Origin: Oenanthe sinensis
Lineage: Eukaryota > Streptophyta > Magnoliopsida > Apiales > Apiaceae
Assembly (NCBI GenBank): GCA_028671895.1
Contig: CM053813.1
Location: forward strand, 42,875,501 to 42,939,500
Length of the DNA: 64,000 nucleotides
Direction of reading: 5' to 3'
Positions 23,951 to 34,696 of this stretch are shown one piece after another. The stretch's first letter is position 1. The number at the start of each line of letters is the position of its first letter. Both the position numbers and the translations under genes were made by a program. The notes beneath the pieces were generated by a model. It was not told where the DNA came from, did not search any database, and saw only the letters and a program-made list of their open reading frames with translations.

Positions 23951-24136
23951 TAACTTCGACTTCTAAGGTACATATGCGGATTGACTTGGCTTCAAATGAG
24001 TCGGGGCCTGATAGTAGAGAGTTGTGTTCCATTTTTTTGAATTTTTATGCCATGAACCCAAAATGTCTCATAAAAGTTGGACAGTCTTTGTAATTTGTAA
24101 AGTTGGAGGCAACTAATCTCACTACAGATCCTGAGT

Positions 24137-25194
24137 TCTTATGACTTGCCAGTTAATTGGACAGTGAAGATTCAGAATTTTGTTTGGAAGAAGTCCATGA
24201 TCGGGACACAATTTTAAATATATTATAAAACACTGATTTGAGTAATTATTAGCTTTTAGAATTTGTTGCTCATAGTGTCTAAGGAGTTAAGGATGGTTGA
24301 GCGTATGGCTCGTAGTGGAATTGGAAAGTTTTGTTGGCTATCAGTACGAGAGCACTAAATTTATCCCTTCTTTGTTTGATTTGAGGGGGTTCCCCTGTAA
24401 TAATTGTTTGCAAAAAAAGAAGCAACTTGTACAAATCTTCCAATTTTCCAATGCTACTCTCAACCGTTTGTCTTAGGATTAGTCAGTTCTAAGTTAGGTC
24501 ATAATTTGCCGAGAAGAAAAAGAATAACTTGTAAAAAAAATTCCTATTTTCCAAATCAATCTCCACCATTTGTCTTAGGATTGGTCCATTCTAAGTTAGG
24601 CCCAAAATAATGTCCGTCAAATTCAGATAAGGAAATGCATGACAAATAAGTCACCGTTACTACCCCTAGACAAAAACAAAAACGTACATGACAAATGAGT
24701 CACCATTACATGACACTCTGACCTCATACGGCTTCGGCTTCTCGTTCATATCTTTCAGCCATTGGGAAAAGGGGTCCTTTCCATATTCTTTATTTAATTT
24801 ATTAATTAATCTAAACCGCATTTTACCAAATCCGTTTGGCAACGAGTTCATATACAAAACATCCTACAAAATAAAAATTCGGTTTGCAAATAGTTTATAA
24901 ATCAAACTGGAAATACTTCCAAGCAAGATGAACAAAAACAACAGAACTTTCGCTTGTATCAAATTATCGAAAGAAAATTCCAACCCTGCTACAACTGGCT
25001 CTCAACAAAACGTACACACCAGAATTATATTGCAGAGACTATAATGCAAAATATCCTAGCTACTGAAGATGGTATGTTCAAAAGAATCTCAAGAAAAAAT
25101 GAGTTTATAAGTAAATAGCGCAATCTTATTCAGATCATACAACTCAAATGGGTGATCATAGAGATGCCTAATGTAAGACCAACATTTTACAAAA
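24137..25194. repeat. Tandem duplication, unit A (about 1.06 kb)
   Basis: This unit shares a long ordered series of blocks with the next one: CCAGTTAATTGGACAGTGAA at its start, GCTATCAGTACGAGAGCACT, TTGTACAAATCTTCCAATTT, CATGACAAATAAGTCACC, CTTCCAAGCAAGATGAAC and GTAAGACCAACATTTTAC at its end. There is no intact frame. The opening reads like a short coding fragment (NWTVKIQNFV), but no gene is supported. Confidence 0.85.
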
Positions 25195-26322
25195 TTTATG
25201 AATTACCAGTTAATTGGACAGTGAAGATTCAGAATTTTGTTAGGGAGAAATTTTTAGCTTAGAATTTGTTGCTCATAGTGTCTAAGGAAGTGAGGATGGC
25301 TCAGTGTATGGCTCGTTGTGGACTTGGAAAGTGGCTATCAGTACGAGAGCACTAAATTTTGACCTCCAAGTTTTCCCTTCTTTGCGGAGGAGGGTAGGGG
25401 AGGGGGCAACTTGTACAAATCTTCCAATTTTCCAATTCAATCTCAATCCTTTGTGTGTGTGGGGGGGGGGGGGGGGGGGGCAACTTGTACAAATCTTCCA
25501 AATTCAATCTCAATCTTTTGTCTTTGAATTAGTCAATTTTAAGTTAGGCTTAGAGGAGGGACCAAATCTTCTAATTTTCCAATTCAATATCAATCCTTTA
25601 TCTTTGAATTAGTCAATTTTAAGTTAGGCTGAAATTTATCGAGAAAAAAAGAAAGAGAACACCTTGTAATCTCGATCATTTGTCTTGAGTGGTCGAAAAT
25701 AATGTCCGTAAAATTCACATTAAGGGAATGCATGACAAATAAGTCACCATTACTCCTACTTACTAGACAACCTACATGACAAATAAGTCACCATTACTCC
25801 CACTAGTCACTAGTGCAGTGTAAGTAACAGACAAGTCCTCGTACAGCTCCGACTTCTGTTCATTCCTTTCAGTCATTGGGAAAGAGGCGCATTTCCGTGT
25901 GTATATGTTTATGTACATATTCTTCATTTAAGCTAAAAAGCATTTTACCAAACCCATTTGGCAATGAGTTTATATTCAAAACATCCTACAAAATACAAAT
26001 TCGTTTGGCAACAAGTTTATAAATCAAACTGGAAATACTTCCAAGCAAGATGAACAAAAACGATAGAACTTTCACTTGTATCAAATTATCAAAAGAAAAA
26101 TCCAACCCTGCTACAACTTGCTCTCAACAAAATGTACACGCCCAGAATATATGCAGGGACTATAATGCAAAATATCCTAGCTACAGAAGATGGTATGTTC
26201 AAAAGAATCTCAAGCAAAAATGAGTTTACAAGTAAATGGCACAATCTTATTCAGCTGATACAACTCAAATGGATGATCATAGAGATACTAAATGTAAGAC
26301 CAACATTTTACAAAATTTAGCA
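25195..26322. repeat. Tandem duplication, unit B (about 1.13 kb)
   Basis: It repeats unit A block by block in the same order, with small insertions. One is an internal duplication of the CAACTTGTACAAATCTTCC block around a run of 20 G (25461-25480). It ends 180 bp short of the VHA-c'' stop codon, so it forms that gene's 3' flank. Confidence 0.85.
25461..25480. repeat. Homopolymer of 20 G next to (GT)n
   Basis: TGTGTGTG is followed by twenty G without interruption, which is striking in DNA this AT-rich. It could form a G-quadruplex; the exact length is a likely sequencing weak point. Confidence 0.9.
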
Positions 26323-26505
26323 AATGTTGTTTCTTGGTTCTTCATTCTTTTTCACCCCCATTTTACAAGGTACAAATAATATTTCCAGTTAGACCACAAT
26401 CCTTACTACACGACCTACCTGAAAGAAAAAAAAAATAAAAAGTACATTTCATAGGGATGTTTCCATCGGCTGGTACATCTGTCGTGAATTGATTGATGTA
26501 GCAAA

Positions 26506-28879
26506 TTAAATTTTGGTTGGCCAGGATGCCTGGGCTGACATGATTATTCCCACAATCACTCCAAACAATCCCAGTGCACTGCCAAAGATTTCAATCACAA
26601 GGATCTTCACAAAAAGTGACGAGTTTTGGGCATCAGATAGCGCGCAGCTGCTTCCGATGATTCCTACACATAACCTGTTAAGCAGAAGGTCGAAAACGGA
26701 TTATATTAATGACTCAACCACCAATTGAAGTTAAAGTAACCAACATAATATCTTTGTTAGGGGTGTTTGAATTGTTGGTAGCAATAGAAATGGGGGGAAA
26801 TGGGAATGAGAATTTAATTGAATCCCATGGGTCTACTAAGGTATTCATTACCAGGTTAAGGGGAGGGCGTTAATCATTCCTATAAGATAAATCCTCCAAC
26901 TAAAGCTGACTCAAGGCACTTTAGTCGCCATCTATCTAGATGAATACATGGGAATGAGATTCCAGTTTCCATCTAATCTGATCAATTACCCTTGGACCGA
27001 ACACCCTTTTCATTGCAAATTACTCCCTCCGTCCCAAATTATTTTTCACTTTGGCTTTTTACACGTATTTTAAGGTGCATAAAAAACATAGCTCTACAAT
27101 TTTAAAAAAAAATCTTTTAAATAATATTTAAATATTTTTTTAGAAAAAAATTAAAAAATATATATGCTATCTTTTTATACACCACAAAATCCAAGGAACA
27201 AAAGTACTTTGGGGGAGTAGCAACTTACCCTATTGGCTCATTAAAACAATTCCAGACTGCCCAAATAAACTGATTTTAATATTTCAAGATTTAATGGAGC
27301 ACGGTTGACACCACAATTTGCGTATCCAGATCATATCTGAGTATTGGCCTGTTAGAGCTATGTTAAAGCAACTGACAGAACTATCCTATTGACAGAATTT
27401 GTTGGCAGAAGAGTTGTTTTAGAAGTTGTGGCAGAAAATCTAACCCTGCAAAATGGCAGCAGTTCCTCCCACTAAATAGTTACAAAATCTTTTCAATAAT
27501 GAATTATCACTGGAGCTGTTGACTAGGTTCCTTGGTACTTTTTGAATGTACAGTATGATAAATTTATACATGAAAAGCCTTGTAAATTGTAATTCAGGAG
27601 AAATTATAAAATTCCTGAGTAATATTTATCAACTCCTATGCAATGTAAAAAAGTGAATGCGATGAGTAGAGGGACACATACAAGGTGAGATCAATTATTT
27701 TCGATTTATCTATGAAGTACAAGAAGACAAAGTAAATACGTACTTATTTTGGTCATAAAGTCTAACGTCTATACCATGTAGATATCATCAATCCATCACA
27801 AGGTAATATATATTAAAGAACCATGAAATATAAAAAGTTGTAAGGAGTAAATAAGCTCTCTTAGTTAAGTTAAAGATGTACCCGCAGACAAGATTTGCAA
27901 AGCCCACAATAATTCCTGAGGCAAAAATTGCATATCCTGCTCTAAGAGACTCCGGTGCATATATCTGGGATGCTGGAACACTCTCCAATTTCGTTTGCAA
28001 AATAATTGCCACAATGACACCATATATAGCAACGGCTTCACAAAAGATTACACTGACATCATATAATTCATTTAGTCACCTTTCATATAAGAGATTATGC
28101 TACCAGTAAAAGCTCAATTATTTACTAAAACATAAAAATATAAAGCTACATGAGCGAAATTTTGCGACAAGCTCAAGTTGAAATTAGTAGCAATGGCTAG
28201 GAGAAACGAGAAAGTACCATTACTAATTTAAGGGCACCTCTGCTACAAGGGGCACATTATTAAGACTAGGGGTCATTTACATCTGAAAGTAACTGCAGTT
28301 GTGTCAAAGAAGGGATAATCTAACTTAATATAAAGTATCGTAAATCCATCCACCCGACATCCTAATTCTCACTATAACACCACTATAAACACTCTAAACT
28401 ACTACAATATTTTAAGATCAAATTTCACATAACGCGTAAAACATTTGTTACCACACCTGGCATCAAACTATTACACAAATCAATTCAATCAAACTTAATT
28501 TATCCGTAAAATCAGATCAAAATCAAAACAACACAAACAAATAAGAAACGCAAGGATTGGAGTATAACCTAATGAGATTCTTCGAAGTGATACGCGGTGC
28601 TTTAATCGCAGCACCAATCAAACTACTTCCAGTAATATAAATCCCCCTATAAAAACACACATTACAATATCAGTAACATTAAAAGTCAAATCTTTACAAC
28701 ATATAACCAACTAATACATACATATATAGTTATTGTATACAATATAATTACCAGGCAGCGCCTAAGACGGAGACGCCGATCGCAATTGCGATACCAATGG
28801 CAGAGAAAGTGTAGGGAGAGATCTGTAACAGCGCTCGTGACCAGGAGCTTGAAGCAATCACCATTGTTGCGCTTGACAT
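26506..28879 (-). CDS. VHA-c'': V-type proton ATPase subunit c'' (21-kDa proteolipid)
   Basis: Four exons: 28879..28752, 28646..28569, 28052..27882 and 26674..26506; 546 nt, 181 residues, matching the usual ~180. This is a proteolipid of the membrane rotor ring that moves protons across vacuolar and trans-Golgi/endosomal membranes. Family blocks in order are ISPYTFSAIGIAIAIGVS, ITGSSLIGAAIKAPRI, CEAVAIYGVIVAIILQTKLE, ESLRAGYAIFASGIIVGFAN and VIEIFGSALGLFGVIVG, covering four membrane helices. Acidic residues Glu74 (FCEAVA) and Glu154 (VIEIFG) lie in helices, as needed for proton binding. The start MSSATMVIASSSW was chosen as the first ATG; a second at residue 6 is possible. The 5' leader holds a GA-rich tract (about 28970-28992). 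Intron 3 contains two MITEs. Confidence 0.96.
26761..27006. mobile_element. MITE with GGGTGTTTG/CGAACACCC ends
   Basis: The left end GGGTGTTTGAATTG and the right end CCGAACACCC form an imperfect terminal inverted repeat around about 246 bp of non-coding DNA. The ends resemble hAT-type MITEs. It lies in VHA-c'' intron 3; the target duplication was not resolved. Confidence 0.5.
27021..27219. mobile_element. Stowaway-type (Tc1/mariner) MITE in VHA-c'' intron 3
   Basis: It starts TACTCCCTCCGTCCCAAATT and ends GGGGGAGTA, so the ends pair as TACTCCC/GGGAGTA with a TA target duplication as in Stowaway elements. About 199 bp, non-coding. Confidence 0.75.
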
Positions 28880-28969
28880 CGAATCTCGTGCGCGTATTGT
28901 GTGTGTGTTTGTGTGTGTGATATGCAAATCTCGTCTGTATTGTTTCGGTTACTGTGATTTGTTTGAGAG

Positions 28970-28992
28970 AGATTGCGAGAGAGAGAGAGAGA
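28970..28992 (-). repeat. (GA)n tract in the 5' leader of VHA-c''
   Basis: GAGAGAGATTGCGAGAGAGA-type repeats lie about 90-115 bp before the ATG. Read on the coding strand this is a CT/TC tract, often found in plant core promoters and 5' leaders. Confidence 0.6.
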
Positions 28993-29389
28993 TAGTGGTT
29001 GTTTAAGAGTCTTGACACTGTGGCATAAGATTTTTTTGGTGTATTTTTTTATAAAATTATAATTTATAAAAAAAATCCAAATTGACATTGCATAAATATA
29101 TTAATATTAATCGGTTATGATATATACACTTGCAAATTTTATTTTTACTATTTTTTGTGATATAAAAATATTAACTTTAATTTAGTTATGATATAATTAA
29201 TTTGTTGGTCAAAATTAATTAATTTGATATTTCATAATTAAAATAATATTAAAATATAAATAATTTATTTATATTCTGGAGCCAATAATTAATAGAATAA
29301 TATGTAGATATAATTGAGAATTAATGATACTTAAAATTGTTATTTTAAATTTTAAGCATATTGTATTTAAATCATGGTCACATAATAAG

Positions 29390-29600
29390 TATAATTTTAA
29401 TAATTACTAATAGACCCGACAAAATGGGTATGGATCTGAAGAACTGAACCGGAATGTAGGGAACCAATATCCTATTTTGTATCCGAATTTGATAATCCGA
29501 AAATGTAACCGAATCCGAAACAATCCGATCCGAACTGATATCGGTTCAAAATAATAAAATCTGATAATGATCCGAAAACCGATTCTATCTGATCTGAAAA
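29390..29600. repeat. Low-complexity repeat built on CCGAATCCGA-type units
   Basis: Variants of AATCCGAAA and GATCCGAAC recur through this stretch and resemble the interior of the hAT-like element at 18586-19918. No ends were seen. Confidence 0.4.
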
Positions 29601-29789
29601 TGATCTATATCTTTTTTTTTACCATCTGTAGTGAGAAACTTGAAATGACCTTTTTACTTGAAATGACCAAGTAGAAGAGGTGCCCTCGAGCCTGAGCTTC
29701 CCATTGGATATTTGTCACCCATCTGATTCTATACTTTCATGTTACAGAAGATATTAGTATAGTCTGCTCTAATACTAAATGAAAATGCA

Positions 29790-30935
29790 CACATAGAGGG
29801 GGTAAATAGGTGTTATGGTTAACAATGACTGATTTTAAATATCACCGAGTTATTAAGCTGAGTTCAATTTCAATACACTGTCAGTTAGCTATTATATGTA
29901 ACGCAGTACAAAAAAAGTAAATAACACCAGATCTTTTAGTCAGGTTCGACCCCTAATCCCCTATGTTCTACGTCCTGGTTCCTGGTAAGAAAGAATATTA
30001 TTAATCAATGAACAACCGATTACAAGATTACAATAATATTCCTCCCTTCATCCCTTGTAACTGATTCTGACTTGCTGAAACACCTGTTTCCTAAACTAAT
30101 CTGCCCTCTAAGCACTATACTACTCTAGTACAGCTTTCTCTAGCCTCTAGTTTCCTTGAACCATATTTCACAATCCTAGCAATCCAGCCACAACCAATTA
30201 CAACCAATAACACAAGTGAATAAATTACAATTCAAATTATAAACCCTCTCATGTATATATATAAGTATATAGAACACTAGAGCTCCAAAGAAATAGCTAA
30301 GAAAGATTTGAGTTTGAGAAGATGTGTGTACAATTTTAACAAATCAGTATATTTCTACACTTGGTGAAGAATAAAGCAATACACACAAAGTATATATATA
30401 TATATATATAAACACTTATAATCGAATTAACAAAGCCAAAATAACGTTGGAATTATAACGTTCAAGTTGATTAAGGTAATTCAAATAATTAGTATTCAAA
30501 ACTACGAATATTGAGGGTTTAGAAGATAATATAAACGTTTAAGAAAAATCTCAATATAAGTTTAAATACTAGATAAGAGTTGGTTTAAAAAATAAAACTT
30601 TGAAAGATATCCAACTCCTATTAAATAGGAAAATTAATTTGAATATAAATATACGTTTGAATAAAGTAAAACTGGGTTCTAATATAATATATAATCATAT
30701 ATATAATAGATAAGCTCGTACACATAAAGATCCTATTAAATCTCCTTGACAGTAGGACTTCAAGTTTGATCCAAACTACTTTTGTGCTTACAGTAACAGC
30801 TTGTTGAGAGAACCTGTTTCCTCGCTGTTAGCTTGTTGTCATATACTAAACCTGTTATACTGATAATGTAATTAATATCAGTAAGCTAATTGCCTGAATT
30901 GCCTGCATTCACAAGGTTAGAACAACTTGCTATTT
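29790..30935. repeat. Possible copia-type LTR remnant
   Basis: It begins near CACACATAGAGGGGGTAAAT, a pattern I associate with purine-rich ends next to plant copia LTRs, and contains TTAGTCAGGTTCGACCCCTA and a long non-coding interior. There is no frame, no second copy and no clear target duplication, so the boundaries are approximate. Confidence 0.35.
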
Positions 30936-30938
30936 TAT

Positions 30939-31213
30939 ACTACCTCCGTCCCGACCAAATGTTTACATTTAGTTTGGGCACGGAGACCAATGATAGTGAG
31001 TGTAATATTGTTAAAATAAATGAAGTAGTGGGTGTAATAGTGATTTAATTGTTAAAATAAGTGATGTAGTGGGTGTAATAGTGTAAAGTGTTGAAAAAGT
31101 GGAGTGAAGTAGTGGATGTAATAATGTATTTTATTGTTAAAATTTACTATTTTTAGTAATGTAAATAATTGATAGAACGTCCCAAAAAGGAAAGTGTAAA
31201 TAAATGGGAGGGA
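30939..31213. mobile_element. Stowaway-like MITE
   Basis: The left end CTACCTCCGTCCCGACCAAA and the right end TAAATGGGAGGGAGAGAGG are imperfect inverted repeats of the CTCCCTCCGTCCC type. The interior holds three variants of AGTGGGTGTAATAGTG in tandem. Confidence 0.6.
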
Positions 31214-31424
31214 GAGAGGTTATCAAGTATAAGCTACCAACTTACTCACATTGATGATCAAAATCTAAAAGGGTTTCATTATACTCTTATACATATTTAA
31301 TTAACTTAATTAATTTGTAATATCATACTTTTAGAAAATGATTTTATTTCATATATTATTATTATTATACTTACATACACATTTTCTAATTAATTTTCCT
31401 TATTCAAAAATTAGATATCTCGTA

Positions 31425-31457
31425 TAGAAATTATCCGTGCACGGGTGTAACACCTAG
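31425..31457 (+). mobile_element. Helitron 3' end
   Basis: ATCCGTGCACGGGTGTAACA is followed by CCTAG and then T. The short palindrome CCGTGCACGG lies about nine bases before CTAG, which matches Helitron 3' termini. The 5' end was not found, so the element's length is unknown. Confidence 0.5.
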
Positions 31458-31579
31458 TTTTGTATAATAACAGGCGCGTAGTGCAGACAGAACAATACTA
31501 ACGACTAATACAACAATGGGAGTGTGATCATCAGGACCATGGCCATTCTGTGGATCCTTTTCACGACTAGATTCTAAAT

Positions 31580-31819
31580 TCATGGTATTCCTGCATAGGG
31601 TGCGCACTCTTCAGGACAGGCATTTACACATGCATCGAATAATGAAGCCGTTAACTTGCCCTCATTTTTTCTATCTTGACAGGCCTCACGGCATATTTTC
31701 AAGCAATCCAATGCCTTGACCACAGGGACAAGTGATCCCATCGTAATCATACATATCATTAACACCCCAGTCATAACCATCTTCCCATCATTCTTATAAC
31801 CGTAAGAATCCATATTCAT
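31580..31819 (-). CDS. Secreted six-cysteine peptide 1 (C-X3-C-X3-C ... C-X3-C-X3-C)
   Basis: A single exon from ATG 31819 (the track-like upstream codon is TTG) gives 79 residues. A short polar start is followed by a hydrophobic signal core (MVMTGVLMICMITMGSLV) and likely cleavage near VKA. The mature ~42 residues contain two triple-Cys helices, CLKICREAC and CVNACPEEC, separated by 16 residues. The spacing resembles alpha-hairpin peptides, which use two C-X3-C helices, but with a third Cys on each arm. A close paralogue lies at 33267 on the same strand. I do not recognise a named family; an antimicrobial, protease-inhibitory or signalling role would be inference. The conserved signal core and Cys frame between the two copies support a real gene. 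Confidence 0.78.
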   Translation of the reverse strand: MNMDSYGYKNDGKMVMTGVLMICMITMGSLVPVVKALDCLKICREACQDRKNEGKLTASLFDACVNACPEECAPYAGIP

Positions 31820-32449
31820 CAAATTACTTACGACCCTGCCTTTTCAGGCTTATTCTTAATCAAAATGCTTGCGGTAATATATACCTGGTATAAAAATAAG
31901 CACCATTATTCATCTGCTCATTACAATTGTATTATTATTAATTTCTAGGAATAATGGTCTTCATTTTTATACTATGTATATTATATATAATTGTCAATTA
32001 TTATTTCATCTCTTTTATAATAAAGAGATAAAAATTTAAAAAATATATTTTAAATACTGATATAATATAGGTGACAGGAACCCTAACTCACATTAAAAAG
32101 AATTACATATTACTTCTATATTCTATATTGAAATTTCAATATACATGTATACCAGATAAAATGGATAACAAATTGCATGGTAACTCTATTAATTGAATTT
32201 TACAATAAAAGTAAAAGATATTCTTAAATTTCCTAAAAGTATCTTACTAAAGTTATTTGACTTTCAGTTTCAATTGAAATTAAATATTCTAATTAATTAA
32301 GAAAAAACATTATCTTAAATTATTAATCATCACATGACAATGACAAAGATTGACAAGCAGTTGCAATACTCCCAAGACTTGGAAAGATTTAAAAATTAAA
32401 ATATTTTATTTGTCTTAACTAATTAAAATATTTAATCAAAATTTTCATT

Positions 32450-32744
32450 GAAATAGATAATTTTAAAAAAATTCCTATGATTAATTTTATAAATATTTTA
32501 TCACAAAAAGTTATTAATAAACAAATATAACAATAGTTTGTCAAGCTTTGAAAATAGACAATTTAAAAAAATCCTATAATTAATTTTATAAACATTTTAT
32601 CATAAAAAATTATTAATAAACAAATATAACGATCATTTGTCAAGCTTTGAAAATAGATAATTTTAAAAAAAATCATATAACTAATTTTATAAACATTTTA
32701 TCATAAAAAATTATTAATAAACAAATATAATCATTTGTCAAGCT
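32450..32744. repeat. Three tandem copies of a ~100-bp AT-rich repeat
   Basis: Units begin near 32450, 32550 and 32650 with GAAAATAGATAATTTTAAAA, run through ATTAATTTTATAAACATTTT and AAATTATTAATAAACAAATA, and end in TTTGTCAAGCT. It lies between the two six-cysteine peptide genes. Confidence 0.9.
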
Positions 32745-33266
32745 CCAAACCTTAATATAAGGTAAGGTTAAAATCATCAATAATTTAGTATCAAATTCTC
32801 ATTAAACATAACATCATTATTACTTATTTTTCATATTTTTATTAAATTTTTTACATCATCTTTCACTAACATATTTTCTTCATTAATTTATTTTAGTCTC
32901 TCGGTCTCTCTCTTTAGTTACGACATCCATCATTTTTTTATGTCCTCGGTTTCTTATTCTTCCAATATTATTTACACAAATGATTATGATCAATTTAATT
33001 TAAATTTTTAAATTTAATAAAGATTAAAATTTCAGCAATACTAATTGTTAAACTTTCTATTATAAATGTATTTTATTCTACTGAAAACAATTTTATATAA
33101 ATCAAAATTTGTATTTGAATAAAATTTGAATTACATTAATAAAAATACTAAAAAAATTTATATAAAAAATAGTGGAGTGACTAAAATTCTTAAATATCCC
33201 ATTTTAGTCCAAAAATTTAAATGAGGTGTACATGAATAAATTTAGGACGGGCATCAGGCAAATCCA

Positions 33267-33524
33267 TTACTTCCCATGTCCTCCTCCAAAGTGTGCGCAC
33301 TCAGCAGGACAGGCATTATTACAAGTATCGAATAAGGCAGGATTAGCCTTGTACCTGCCTGCATTATTGGCTTCTTGGCAGGCATCATGGCACACTCGCA
33401 TGCAGTCAAATTTAGCATTCACCACACTAACAAATGATCCCATCGTAACTAGACACAATATTACTAGCACCCCCACAACAATCATCTTATTATTCGAACC
33501 CATCTTCATCGATCGATCGATCAT
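33267..33524 (-). CDS. Secreted six-cysteine peptide 2 (paralogue of peptide 1)
   Basis: A single exon of 85 residues from ATG 33524; ATG 33509 (MKMGSNNK) is the alternative that lines up best with the paralogue. A signal core (MIVVGVLVILCLVTMGSFV) shares the TMGS(F/L)V-VV-A pattern with peptide 1. The mature part has CMRVCHDAC, an 18-residue loop with ALFDT, then CNNACPAEC and a Gly/His-rich end (HFGGGHGK). The Cys spacing C-X3-C-X3-C is kept on both arms while loop length and tail differ. The GATC-rich leader (ATCGATCGATCGATC) immediately precedes the downstream ATG. The two genes lie about 1.45 kb apart in the same direction, so they form a tandem pair. Confidence 0.8.
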   Translation of the reverse strand: MIDRSMKMGSNNKMIVVGVLVILCLVTMGSFVSVVNAKFDCMRVCHDACQEANNAGRYKANPALFDTCNNACPAECAHFGGGHGK

Positions 33525-34696
33525 CAATTTAATATTTATTATTCATAAATCTAAATGCATGCGATTAATGGTAATACACGTATTTATACAATATTCTTGA
33601 GGGTTTGTGAATTGTGGCGACACGTTGCTATTGAAATTCATGACATTGCTTATATTTCTCCATTTTCTCTAATCAACACCACACACACGCACACATAATT
33701 CAATATGCTCCCCCATCCATTATTATTAGATATAAAAGGCCCACCGCTAGTGTGTAAGTGTATGGTTAAAACCAGACAACGGGGGTGTTTGGTTCCCCAT
33801 AAATTCTGGAAATAAACTTTTATTTTCAGAAAAAATAGGTATACATGTACTTTTTCTGAAAATAAGTAACTTATTTTTTATTTTAAAAATAATATTTGGT
33901 TTTAAAATTCTAAAATAAATATTTATCTTTAAAAAAATATGAAAATATGTAAAAAAATATATGAAATAAGTAACTTATTTTAAGTTTAAGGAATCCAAAC
34001 GGCCACAATATATGGTGCCTTATTCCGTGTATTGTTGTATCATGTAATCTTGTACTTTTATGTTTCGTTTTACTTAACACTCAAATTCAAATTATTCAAA
34101 TATAAATTTAGTAAAATTCATGTCTAAATCATTGGCATGGTAAAATATTATGGAACTAATTTTTTTATGAAGCTTAATAAAAAAATTAAAATTACACTTT
34201 TTTTGTCTATTCGACCCTGTCGATTAGTATTACACAGAAGAAATTTGATCCTGATTTTTATGAAAGTTAATAACGTGATTAGATTGTTAAGCAAAATGGT
34301 CGTTGTTACTCAAAAGTGAAGACTTGTGAGGGTACACAACATACATCACAGGCTGACATAGGCTTGCTTGGTGGGAAAAAGGGTGGTGGGAGTTGGACTG
34401 CAAAGGAAATTAAGATGAGTGTGAGTAAAGCAGAGGCAAATCGGTTGTTAATTTTGTAAGTCAAGCACAATGTTTCAAGTGTGCACCATAACTGGTTGGT
34501 AAAATTCTGAGTTGCCCTTTTGTTTGTTAGTAAATTTGGTTTGAATTACACAACTTGTCTTTTTGGTGCATGCATGTATTGGTGAGTTTTGTTGAGAAAC
34601 AAATAACAGAAAAGTTGAGTGAGTGTAAGAATTTTATTCTCTAGTCCTATAAGTCCATACCATTATCTAAGGAAAAATAATTATATCGATTTTATT
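33525..34696. other. Intergenic DNA between peptide 2 and EXO70
   Basis: It contains the hAT-like MITE at 33782-34006 and the EXO70 5' region. An open stretch at 34137-34319 has no family features and is not supported as a gene. Confidence 0.5.
33782..34006. mobile_element. hAT-like MITE, copy 2
   Basis: Ends are GGGGTGTTTGG and CCAAACGGCC, with inner inverted blocks AATAAGTAACTTATTTT and GAAATAAGTAACTTATT. It matches copies at 14409 and 60195 in both ends and interior. Confidence 0.65.

Noticed and set aside
26132..26320. Frame of 62 codons in unit B of the tandem duplication
   Set aside because: The same frame is interrupted by a stop in unit A, and neither copy resembles a known protein.
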